Of a stretch of 64,000 nucleotides of DNA, positions 10,101-15,402 are shown one piece after another (position 1 is the first letter of the stretch; each line of letters starts with the position of its first letter). The position numbers were made by a program, and so were the translations under genes. Below the pieces are notes generated by a model. The model saw nothing but the letters and a program-made list of their open reading frames with translations, made no database searches and was not told the origin of the DNA. Origin of the DNA: Skeletonema tropicum (Eukaryota; Bacillariophyta; Thalassiosirophyceae; Thalassiosirales; Thalassiosiraceae); contig CM074148.1 of NCBI GenBank assembly GCA_037178625.1, positions 1,426,001 through 1,490,000 on the forward strand, in the 5' to 3' direction.

Positions 10101-10172
10101 AAGTTGTATTGTGTCTCCACTCGCTTCTAAATTTTGCACTGGTCGTATTACGTCTTGAGTTCCTCTACTCAT
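4140..10172 (-). CDS. LINE ORF2: endonuclease, reverse transcriptase, RNase H, zinc knuckle
   Basis: A 2010-residue polyprotein. (1) AP-type endonuclease about residues 34-294: FGFQNINS (N39), GYVETNR (E69), MMDANG (D215, N217), RLDYILMD (D258) and HSDHSMAWVDFD (D285, H286). (2) Reverse transcriptase about 750-1110: ERWKSMTDVMLEKKKG, then the catalytic LYYDCIACYDRM (D845), GEIQGKADNPALF and the YVDD box at 956-959. (3) RNase H about 1455-1630: D1458 in GSDGS, E1500 in SYRAELEG, D1529 in WFDNES, and D1622 in MINIACDELAG, with the RGHQD loop. (4) Terminal C-x2-C-x9-H-x3-C knuckle at 1742-1759. All key acidic residues are present. The protein would nick target DNA and copy its own mRNA by target-primed reverse transcription. 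The ORF starts inside the end of ORF1 (8-nt overlap). A Gln-rich linker precedes RNase H. Confidence 0.95.
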   Translation of the reverse strand: MSRGTQDVIRPVQNLEASGDTIQLRQNEDGVVRFGFQNINSIKVLRTNTLPNEIEVVHDLGIDICGYVETNRPWTSNNKGIFDMNMRRMFQNMANTQYASLPPIDHRIKYQPGGVLQTITGHVTGRVRHQGSDKYGRFAWHILQGSRDEGIVVITAYRVCQSSNAGPNTAYTHQQSAMMKDGVVNPRPRKQILNDLTKLIEEKRSKGYRPIVMMDANGSTFSDKEFREFQQNAVLEDPFYRKFEEMPRTYNRGTKRLDYILMDAGLQHAIRHIGYLGSHEAVHSDHSMAWVDFDEKLLFRGLINRPPNAINRQFTLHQEDKVEKFMDELRKGMEDKNIQLKVPILVAKFHEEGCTTEAKRAYNALDKEYTDIIRATLKKTSRRRYGYFRSPELTLAGQKVLLYKAMLDCQRRRAPPSIGLTKLAARLGYDLTSNYEQMKVKDLKVKVREARKVLWEIQKDCAEKRIGWLEVQAQSSARKDGGDWEAKMNAMIRTTRAASTNRKLSILTKGQRVGLDRIDVPSHEWMYSEDMEELYHYDKGVFETHAVIQQTSQGKPIMEKEFYAHHSLKVPDKNAYPVKVIVRENGSLKIDEIIDKSPFQWEAITSQTAIEGRILQRNKRHLQQVAMEGGPSTQPPVQQLISAEGTEEVKQILEGNYRVLDPTTNEEMEISDTLAAWMSQLKQTEKEVAMEETVGSITSAQLQEAFRNAKEKTASNGDLHYTVWKAMVADNEFADWLSIMISLPFIYGFAPERWKSMTDVMLEKKKGNRQINQLRIIGLLEADFNTALKFFAREFSKKMESTGELSDEQWGSRKDRNSIDAAMIKLLTFEAARAKKSTIGMLYYDCIACYDRMQPSLSNIEMAKRNFSDGILRARAEALRGMKRNVRTGLGVSNDIYSEEPGDYQISGEIQGKADNPALFTACSSGILKTHAELAPGLELHGCFGERMMKRHNVSYVDDNDGNVSADYGSERPLDELIERMKLSSTMWNEVVRYSGQSLAYHKCAWQALAWQVVRGELKPIMAIDETILLEDHKGAKSVIQFKSPNQPNKGLGYHLCPDGNQKQEYEVIMEKLRRISKSTSLGFLTASETKQLLYQRLMPTLDYVLHLTSFSKKQCKKMDTIVRHNFLPYMHFNRNSPDAVLRGPMEQGGMEIPDMYSRQTELQSEYVVKQLRNGKTLAEDFLFTLDELQLQSGLITPLFEYKERLTYMDNGLLVSLKNRLAEIDATIWMEDATIPALQREGDQSIMEAFIRRKIKPSILRKLNAVRIYMRVITLADLVVENGEYIGNTTLGGNFVAGSDWRWPQTPCPPKKWFSLFRRCIRETFCNRLDSRHHHTNSMELDIPLGKWFPVKRNTWYDCYRGKGVIYKRGETATGESFIQKLTEQPVQSGFYKYECDVNAIPLECYPMKMAEVDEGVWTRRPYQMAQQQQQEAKPPGYVTENTHLPGTEMKPKKTGSDGSVLRVHNVAAAAWIIPTNQNEYVKACFLMTNVSSVNSYRAELEGLYRALYHIQYLGIELGPDDDITQWFDNESGAFTSNRPMKTGRDTIQPEGDLLMAIQHLRQKLPFGVISQHVRGHQDTAKKKTEPDESDCDSLETTESALGKEKDLDGLDDNAMINIACDELAGETTAAAIENPIQLPPEQEILQMPYEGSKAVLRIGNKWITAGMRSHVNKARREPILRKYIKRRHGWTDEQYDNVYWMTIGEVRRKSTLSQQRFTCKLMHGLLPVNHVKQHETQVSQCPNCRQCDDETIAHVFQCSHPDMAAKRAAIIAALRKKGLRKISRKILLRVADLVEQYANGGEIRTTSEDPRIQEALEAQRDLGWDDFFRGYLVKEWYQALESTHHGDAHQQFYQLQKLIWYEVALPQWHERNRLAHGTQSFDKQIESAHLAEQLVWYSQHREEMPPGFHQRWANHSIDEISNMDLATRRMWVHHLKIGRQAVEMRAEQRKKSQRTLSFYFNEFGPPLPPPQRQRVADEAEEHANRVVLYREEGQPIIDAALNELEKSTT

Positions 10173-11772
10173 CTCGTTTGTTTGGATCTTCTAACTTTGA
10201 TCGATCAGTGCGTGAATTGATAGGTGCGGTGGTTCCATTTCTTAGACTTTCTGGTGGTGGTTTCGCCGAATTGTGAGGGCCTCCTTCGGTTCCTTTATCC
10301 GGCGATAAGCAGGAGACTCGTTCGGGTTCGTGTCTTCTGCTCGATATTGATTGGCCTCGTCTCCGTCCACGAGGGCTTTGTTGTATCATCCCATTCTCCT
10401 CCGTATAACTCTCATCAGAGTCTGAATTTGAGCTAGAGTCCGTTTCTGATTCCTCGTCAGACGAATAAGGGTTGGCTTCTACACATTCCTCGCATCTTGC
10501 TCGACTCGATACGCTGATGCATCTGACATGGAATCGCTTCCCACATCCGGGATAGAATCTCTGCACCCATTCTTTTATGACTTCGTCCAGTTCCTCCCCG
10601 TCAATACTCTCTCGATTGATGAGGTCATTCACGGATTCTTTGCAAAGTAGCTCAGTAGTTTGTCCAATCGTATCATTTTTCTTTTGCTGTTCGATCTCGT
10701 CGGCATGAGCCTTTGTTTCATCGAACCCATCTCTATCATTGATAATCTTGAGCAAACTTTTCGTGGATAAAGTACTTAGGTATTGGAACACTGTCTCTGA
10801 ATCTTTTACGTCATCCGGGTGAAATGCATCTGTCCTCTCCAATATGCTAGTGGTTGCCATACTCACTAAGACATGATTCTGATCGGTTTTGTTCAGTTTT
10901 TCCACGCACTTTTCCGTCATCTTCCCCTGGTCGGCTAAGTCCCTTACCATCTGGAAGACTCGACACATCTTCACGTCGTGACCAGAAAAATTTTTCTGGT
11001 CAAGCTTGATTCCAGTGTCTTGCTGTTGCGCCTCTTCTACTGGTCCACTATCACCCTTCTGTTGATTTCGTGGTTTTGTTGTATTATCCTTCCACTTAAT
11101 CGATTTTTCTTCAGTCATCGTATCATCCTGCTTCGGTGTGTTCACCTTTTTCTTGGGGTTTTTCTTTCTCTTAGAAATCTCCTTCTGTCCGCTTTGTTGA
11201 TGATTCGATTGTTGTTCTTTCCCTTTTCTTTCCTTCTTTCCCTCCTTTGTTTTCACTACTTCGACTTCGACTTTTTCTTCCTCATCCTCTTCCTCACTCA
11301 ACACTTCATACCTATTCTTGTTGCCATCCGGTTTACTCCCTTCTTTTTCGGTTTGCTTTTGCACTTGACATCCTTTCTTCTTCGGGGAAGGGACAGTCCA
11401 TACTGGTGCTTCCGTGCCCGCCTCCTCGATCACATTTTTGACGTCTTCCGACTTTTCAAACTTCATTAGAATAGGAGTGATTGTCAACCTTTTGGTTCCA
11501 GTCTTCACCACTTCATTCCAACTTTTCGGTTTTGCCTCCGCCTTTGGGGTAACGAGATTTCCAGTTTCTTCACGTCGTGCTTTACTGGTTCCACGCCTCT
11601 CCTTCCCGCTGGAGCGTCCACCCCCTCGTCCTCCTCCTCTTCCTCCTCGTCCACCTCTACCACCATACCGTCCTTTTCCCGATGGGTGGTTTTGGCGACG
11701 ACCGTTTTCAGAGTTTTTGTTCGGTTGATTGGGTTGCTTTCGGTCCATTTTGTTGGGGTTTTTTGGGCTCAA
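10165..11772 (-). CDS. LINE ORF1: RGG-rich nucleic-acid-binding protein
   Basis: A 535-residue, highly charged protein preceding ORF2. Near the N-terminus (about residues 33-65) is a Gly/Arg tract (RYGGRGGRGGRGG type) expected to bind RNA. A long Lys/Glu/Gln-rich disordered region follows. Around residues 405-440 is a cysteine/histidine cluster (WVQRFYPGCGKRFHVRC...CEEC) resembling the second half of a PHD-type zinc finger, the first Cys pair being replaced or lost. An acidic Ser/Asp tract (SSDEESETDSSSNSDSDES) and a basic C-terminus complete it. In LINEs, ORF1 proteins coat the RNA and act as chaperones in the ribonucleoprotein particle. The stop TAG lies at 10165-10167, inside the ORF2 start region. 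PHD-like fingers are known in ORF1 of some LINEs, but here the match is partial. Confidence 0.85.
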   Translation of the reverse strand: MSPKNPNKMDRKQPNQPNKNSENGRRQNHPSGKGRYGGRGGRGGRGGGRGGGRSSGKERRGTSKARREETGNLVTPKAEAKPKSWNEVVKTGTKRLTITPILMKFEKSEDVKNVIEEAGTEAPVWTVPSPKKKGCQVQKQTEKEGSKPDGNKNRYEVLSEEEDEEEKVEVEVVKTKEGKKERKGKEQQSNHQQSGQKEISKRKKNPKKKVNTPKQDDTMTEEKSIKWKDNTTKPRNQQKGDSGPVEEAQQQDTGIKLDQKNFSGHDVKMCRVFQMVRDLADQGKMTEKCVEKLNKTDQNHVLVSMATTSILERTDAFHPDDVKDSETVFQYLSTLSTKSLLKIINDRDGFDETKAHADEIEQQKKNDTIGQTTELLCKESVNDLINRESIDGEELDEVIKEWVQRFYPGCGKRFHVRCISVSSRARCEECVEANPYSSDEESETDSSSNSDSDESYTEENGMIQQSPRGRRRGQSISSRRHEPERVSCLSPDKGTEGGPHNSAKPPPESLRNGTTAPINSRTDRSKLEDPNKRDE

Positions 11773-11974
11773 GTTCTATTATTATAGGTTGTTTACCTAC
11801 TTCAGTTAGTTATCTTAACAAGTGCTGTCACTCGATCTCTCCTAGTTAGTCTGCTTCCTCCTCGACCGTTGGTCTTTTGGAGCCCTGTAGAGACCTACGT
11901 AGGAATTAGTACATTCTTGCCATTTTTGTCTATCTTGTAGGCTGTGATTGGTGATGATTCGAATTCGAAAAAGT
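11773..11974 (-). other. LINE 5' UTR
   Basis: 202 nt between the target-site duplication and the ORF1 ATG at 11770-11772; on the coding strand it begins ACTTTTTCGAATTCGAATCA. An internal promoter is expected here for an autonomous LINE; I see no specific motif. Confidence 0.6.
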
Positions 11975-11990
11975 AAAGCAGGACGCCACA
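11975..11990 (+). repeat. LINE target-site duplication, right copy
   Basis: AAAGCAGGACGCCACA, identical to 3932-3947, flanking the LINE 5' end. Confidence 0.93.
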
Positions 11991-12298
11991 TTGCCAACTG
12001 CTTCGGCAAGTATACTAGGAACAAGAGTGTGATGGAGAGTCCAGAGAAATATAAATTCAACTGTTGTTTTCGCGATAATCCGCAAGCATTGAACTATTAC
12101 CTCCTTGACTTGGATGTTGCAAAAGTGCTGAAATCACTTGTCTGCTATGAAGGTGGTGAGTATGCAACAAAGGAGGATGTGATACAAGATGAGGAAATCA
12201 TGGAGGCCTTTTTTGGGACTTCTGAGACTGGCAGGAAGTATCTTGAAGATATGGAGGAAGAGGACTGGGACTTTCTTGTGGATGGCGCAGACAGTTAG
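11991..12298 (+). pseudogene. 3' part of the gene split by the LINE
   Basis: Continues the reading frame of the 3635-3947 part after the duplicated KAGRH codons and ends at TAG 12296-12298. It encodes about 102 residues with an acidic C-terminus (EDMEEEDWDFLVDGADS). The frame is also open a little upstream, into LINE sequence, from an ATG at 11948; that start is an artefact of the LINE 5' end. Family not recognised. Together with the left part the ancestral protein would be about 206 residues if translation began at 3635. Confidence 0.7.
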
Positions 12299-12364
12299 GC
12301 TTTTGAAGAAGTGGCGTGGCTGTGACAGAAATGATGCTCATCACCTGCTCATCAGTGTAGCCGT

Positions 12365-12466
12365 GGAATAGGCCACCCTATTCCAGTGGAATAGGCCACC
12401 CTATTCCAAGATTCAACCGATGCTGTTTGTTTCACCTCTCTATTAGACAGCTCATAAAATTTTAAT
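12365..12466 (+). promoter_or_regulatory. bipartite upstream module, two perfect palindromes
   Basis: GGAATAGGCCACCCTATTCC occurs twice, at 12365-12384 and 12388-12407 (8-bp arms, 4-bp spacer, 23-bp period). CATAAAATTTTAAT follows at 12453-12466 and an ATG at 12509. This is the cleanest copy of the module in the window. Confidence 0.55.
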
Positions 12467-12508
12467 TTGGTATTCGTCAAGAGAAGTTTATCCTCATTCC
12501 AAGAGATC

Positions 12509-12847
12509 ATGATGGATTGCATGTTTTGTCCCCCCTGCAATAAGAAAGATAGACAACGCTGTCAGCAGTGTGGTTACAGCTTACAGTCACATGCTGCATC
12601 TCTCTTAATGGGCATGAAACTGGAAGCAAAGACTGAATACTTCAAACACAGCCCCAGTCATTGCATGATAACGAACCTTAATGACTCTCTATTGATGGTT
12701 GTTGCATCATATTTGGATCCTCCAGATGTATATAGTCTGGCTCAAACAAGCAAGCAGTTTCATAAACCCTCAACCGAGTTGTCCACTCGTACTTCCTATC
12801 ACCTTCACACCCCAAACCTGTGGAATATTTGCAGAACAACACAGTGA
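12509..12847 (+). CDS. F-box protein N-terminal part (frameshifted from next ORF)
   Basis: From ATG 12509 the product begins MMDCMFCPPCNKK with CxxC pairs (CMFCPPC...CQQCGY), a likely small zinc-binding knuckle. Around residues 55-83 comes an F-box-like motif, NDSLLMVVASYLDPPDVYS followed by LAQTSKQFHK. F-box domains bind Skp1 and bring substrates to SCF ubiquitin ligases. The frame stops at 12845-12847, but another frame starting before that carries on for 421 codons, so this and the next entry were probably one gene broken by a one-base shift near 12815-12845, or joined by splicing. The bipartite module lies directly upstream. Confidence 0.55.
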   Translation: MMDCMFCPPCNKKDRQRCQQCGYSLQSHAASLLMGMKLEAKTEYFKHSPSHCMITNLNDSLLMVVASYLDPPDVYSLAQTSKQFHKPSTELSTRTSYHLHTPNLWNICRTTQ

Positions 12848-14085
12848 CAAATCTTGCATCAAGGCTCCTGCAACAATCTCTAATTCACGGGTTGACCAGT
12901 GTGATGCAAACAGTCAATGCTTATACTAATGTGTCCATTGATGAATTGAGAAGAATTGTCAAGTTTCAGGAGAATGAATTAAGCATGGACCGTAAAGTAC
13001 TTTTATCTGGTTCAGCTACAGTACAAATAGCAACAGGGAAGAGATTCAAAGAATTTGATCTGGACTTCTTCTGTAGCAGGCAAAGTGCCCCTGGCTTCAG
13101 GCACCTGATGAGAGATTTGGGTTATTGCTGTGAGAGTGTGCTTCCTCATTATGGTGATCATGAAGATGAATATTCTCTTCATGAGGGACCACAAATCATT
13201 CACCATGTTGAAACCTTCATCCCCAGCAGTAATATTGAAACGGTAGCAATTTCAACGCTAGTTGGTGAATACTATCGCGCATGGAATGCCCAGCTTGCTG
13301 CTGCGGAAGCCGACGAAGAAGTCCCACCGGAACTGGAACAAATCGATATGTCAATTTTGAATTATAGGAACCTATGTCTGCACGTCATGCAAAGGAACTC
13401 CCGTCATAGATTTCCCAGAGATTACCCAGTCGCATTGACACCACCAAATAATTTCACTGGGTCAGATTATACAAGCAAAAGAAAAGAAACCAAAAATGGC
13501 TCTATCCAGCTAGTTGTCTGCAGAACTTGCCCCACACTAGCAATTGACCAGTTCGACATGGACATCTGTAAGTCAACTTTTGATGGCAAACGGCTGCATA
13601 TTGCTTCCATGAATGATACATTCAACTTCCGAACAAAAAGTGATCACCACATGACATTTATCAACTACTATGTGCCATGCTTCCTCCTCAGTGATGATAG
13701 TAGCATTGGTACAAACACACTTACACATGTAAGTCATACGGAAGCAAGTGATGATATGATCATGCACATCATGAAGTGTGTAGTGGAGACAGTAAAGAAT
13801 GTTGACAAGCGCACTGAACTTACTGTCCTAGGGACAGACAACTTCAAGTTGCTATACAGCGGTAGCAATTTAGACTACACGCCACGGTATTTTGTTGCTC
13901 TTCACAACAAGCTAATAAGACTGCTACAGCGCGCTATCAAATATTTGCATCGTGGTATTGATGTTCCGCTCTGTGAGACTATCAAAGTCCTTTTGGGTTG
14001 TTCTATTCACCAGCACGCCAGGCCTTCAAAACGTGCGAGGTTATTCCGCGAGAATACAATGGATATGGGTGGCTGTGAATGGTGA
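12820..14085 (+). CDS. nucleotidyltransferase-fold-like protein, C-terminal part of the F-box gene
   Basis: A frame open from about 12820 to TGA 14083-14085; its first ATG is 12904, but it probably continues the F-box frame. About residues 65-90 hold the pattern expected for the nucleotidyltransferase superfamily, hG[GS]...DhDh: LLSGSATVQIATGKRFKEFD directly followed by LDFFC. Later, IQLVVCRTCP and FDMDICKSTFDGKRLHI could supply a third acidic position. Proteins with an LSGS...DLDh motif of unknown substrate are widespread in fungi and protists; assignment here is by motif reading only. The remainder shows no transmembrane segment or signal. The 3' end is followed by a (CT)n run and then a Helitron-type terminus, so the gene may be cargo of a Helitron. 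Confidence 0.5.
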   Translation: MEYLQNNTVTNLASRLLQQSLIHGLTSVMQTVNAYTNVSIDELRRIVKFQENELSMDRKVLLSGSATVQIATGKRFKEFDLDFFCSRQSAPGFRHLMRDLGYCCESVLPHYGDHEDEYSLHEGPQIIHHVETFIPSSNIETVAISTLVGEYYRAWNAQLAAAEADEEVPPELEQIDMSILNYRNLCLHVMQRNSRHRFPRDYPVALTPPNNFTGSDYTSKRKETKNGSIQLVVCRTCPTLAIDQFDMDICKSTFDGKRLHIASMNDTFNFRTKSDHHMTFINYYVPCFLLSDDSSIGTNTLTHVSHTEASDDMIMHIMKCVVETVKNVDKRTELTVLGTDNFKLLYSGSNLDYTPRYFVALHNKLIRLLQRAIKYLHRGIDVPLCETIKVLLGCSIHQHARPSKRARLFRENTMDMGGCEW

Positions 14086-14099
14086 ACACTTTAGGAGAG

Positions 14100-14141
14100 C
14101 TCTCTCTCTCTCTCTCTCTCAATCTCTCTCTCTCTCTCTCT
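14100..14141 (+). repeat. (CT)n microsatellite
   Basis: CT dinucleotide run with one AA interruption, 15 bp after the stop of the preceding ORF. Confidence 0.95.
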
Positions 14142-14229
14142 TTCTTGCGGCTACATTTGGCACCTCTAATAAACTAGTTCCACTACTTCATCACAACATA
14201 AGTATGGATGCTTTTATGCTGGGATTGAG

Positions 14230-14320
14230 CGCCGCTCTACACAGTTGTAACATTGTAAGTGCGCGTGGGCAAACCCATCCATCCCACGCAAGAGACATTG
14301 ACCAGTATTTGCAAATTCTC
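14230..14320 (+). repeat. Helitron-type 3' terminus with hairpin (first copy)
   Basis: Contains GCGTGGG (14263-14269) and CCCACGC (14283-14289), a 7-bp stem with a 13-nt loop, followed by TTGACCAGTATTTGCAAATT. It is homologous to 22440-22552 just after the Rep/helicase gene, and the homology stops abruptly at TCTC in both places (14320 and 22552). This looks like the 3' end of a Helitron-family element; the classical CTRR end is not obvious. Confidence 0.55.
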
Positions 14321-14384
14321 TTAGACTTTGATTGAGAAAGGATACCAGACGTCTGTATCCTGGGGCATGTTCACTCGTTTACAC
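14321..14384 (+). pseudogene. 64-bp fragment of the Helitron Rep coding region
   Basis: From TTAGACTTTGA through CCAGACGTCTGTATCCTGGG to the segment GTTCACTCGTTTA it matches 17862-17926 inside the Rep/helicase ORF with few changes. It abuts the terminal hairpin segment on its left and a GGAATAG motif on its right. It is too short to code. Confidence 0.75.
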
Positions 14385-14398
14385 CCTATTCTATTTCT

Positions 14399-14620
14399 GG
14401 AATAGGTCGGCCAATTCAGCTCAGAAGGCAAAGAAGGCCGCTGCAGCAAAGCTCTATCGTCACAAAAGCATGCCTCAATGAGCGCAGAGGAGAGTGCAGC
14501 TAAGAAGACCGCTGCGGCAAGGGTCAACGAACGAATGTGAATGTGATGACCCGAGAGGAGAGAATTGGAAAGAGTTGTGATTACGATATTGTTGTTAACA
14601 AAACCAAAAACATCCATAAT
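14399..14620 (+). pseudogene. decayed 5' fragment of a Helitron Rep/helicase gene
   Basis: Begins with one GGAATAG motif (14399-14417), then runs straight into sequence homologous to the 81-bp repeats of the gene at 15403, and ends with GGAAAGAGTTGTGATTACGA, which in the intact gene follows the last repeat (16254-16273). Deletions and frameshifts remove any open frame. Confidence 0.7.
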
Positions 14621-14628
14621 ACTCCTTA

Positions 14629-14686
14629 TATTCTTAGTGTGAAAAAAGATAGCTCCTCTCATTCTCATATCGCTCATAATATGTAA
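14629..14686 (+). promoter_or_regulatory. relic upstream module
   Basis: TATTCTTAGTGTGAAAAAAG and AGCTCCTC match 3410-3437, followed by CATAATATGTAA at 14675. The inverted-repeat part is missing and no plus-strand gene follows, so this is probably a broken copy of the module. Confidence 0.45.
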
Positions 14687-14791
14687 TGATGCACTCCTTC
14701 TCATATCAATCATGGCGGCAATCTGCTTCAAAAAGGGCTTTTTAGTTTTGCAGTAAGTACTGCGTATTTACTTACTATTCAATCAATCTAA

Positions 14792-15112
14792 CTAACCTTT
14801 GGCAAAGATATAATTGGTGATGGGCTGCTGTTTGAGTTGGTTTTTGCTTCTGTCTTGCTTTTGCTTTCTGAATCTTCTCATAGAGGTCTCTGTCGCTTCT
14901 AAAACATCAATCAGCTCATTCTTCTCGGTGTATTTCATTTTAGCTACGTCAATCGCTCTCATTCTTAACCTGGAATGAAAGTGTTTGGGAATGAGTAAAT
15001 CACATTCGCTCTTGTTCTTATGATGTTGATACCATAAAAGAAGTCGCCTCAATTTAGCATCCTTGTGTGTAAAGGTGTTGAGTTTGGTGCTGATTCGATT
15101 TGTGATTATCAT
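14792..15112 (-). CDS. small basic hypothetical protein
   Basis: 106 codons on the minus strand, ATG at 15110-15112. The product is rich in Lys/Arg/Gln with a basic helical C-terminal half (RRFRKQKQDRSKNQLKQQ). The minus-strand upstream region has TATATATTGTAC about 30 nt before the ATG. No family recognised. It could be a real small gene or a chance ORF between Helitron fragments. Confidence 0.3.
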   Translation of the reverse strand: MIITNRISTKLNTFTHKDAKLRRLLLWYQHHKNKSECDLLIPKHFHSRLRMRAIDVAKMKYTEKNELIDVLEATETSMRRFRKQKQDRSKNQLKQQPITNYIFAKG

Positions 15113-15204
15113 ACTTTTTTAGAGTGCACGATAAGTACAATATATAATGTGAGTGAATGTGTGTATCAGTGAACCAAGCCCAAGCACTCCTCAAGAGATG
15201 AATA

Positions 15205-15344
15205 GGAATAGGACGCTCTATTCCATGTGGAATAGGACGCACTATTCCATGTGGAATAGGACGCACTATTATTCCATGTGGAATAGTGCGTCCTATTCTA
15301 ATAAAAAACAAAAATTACTACAGACATAACAATCATAATTTTTC
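15205..15344 (+). promoter_or_regulatory. bipartite upstream module of the Rep/helicase gene
   Basis: Four tandem copies of the inverted repeat lie at 15205-15224, 15229-15248, 15253-15275 and 15280-15298 (period about 24 bp; core GGAATAGGACGCACTATTCC). CATAATTTTTC follows at 15334, 36 nt after the last copy, and the first strong ATG is at 15403. Confidence 0.55.
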
Positions 15345-15402
15345 AAAAAAAGATAGAGGTCACCTTCCATTGTCATTGTGTGTCAAGATAATATTGTACC
15401 TG

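Larger units (their letters stand above)
3948..11974 (-). mobile_element. full-length non-LTR retrotransposon (LINE), 8027 bp
   Basis: Bounded by a perfect 16-bp target-site duplication, with a 202-nt 5' UTR, ORF1, an overlapping ORF2 and a 192-nt 3' UTR with an AT-rich rather than poly(A) tail. Both ORFs are intact and uninterrupted, and the duplication has no mismatches, so the insertion looks recent and the element may still be able to move. RNase H downstream of the reverse transcriptase and an AP-type endonuclease at the N-terminus place it among APE-class LINEs with RNase H (the I/R1/Tad/LOA-type grade); I do not assign a clade. It inserted into a coding sequence in antisense orientation. 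Confidence 0.93.

Noticed and set aside
10978..11728. Plus-strand hydrophobic frames opposite LINE ORF1
   Set aside because: They are antisense to the Lys/Arg-rich coding strand, which reads as Phe/Leu/Ser-rich sequence; not genes.
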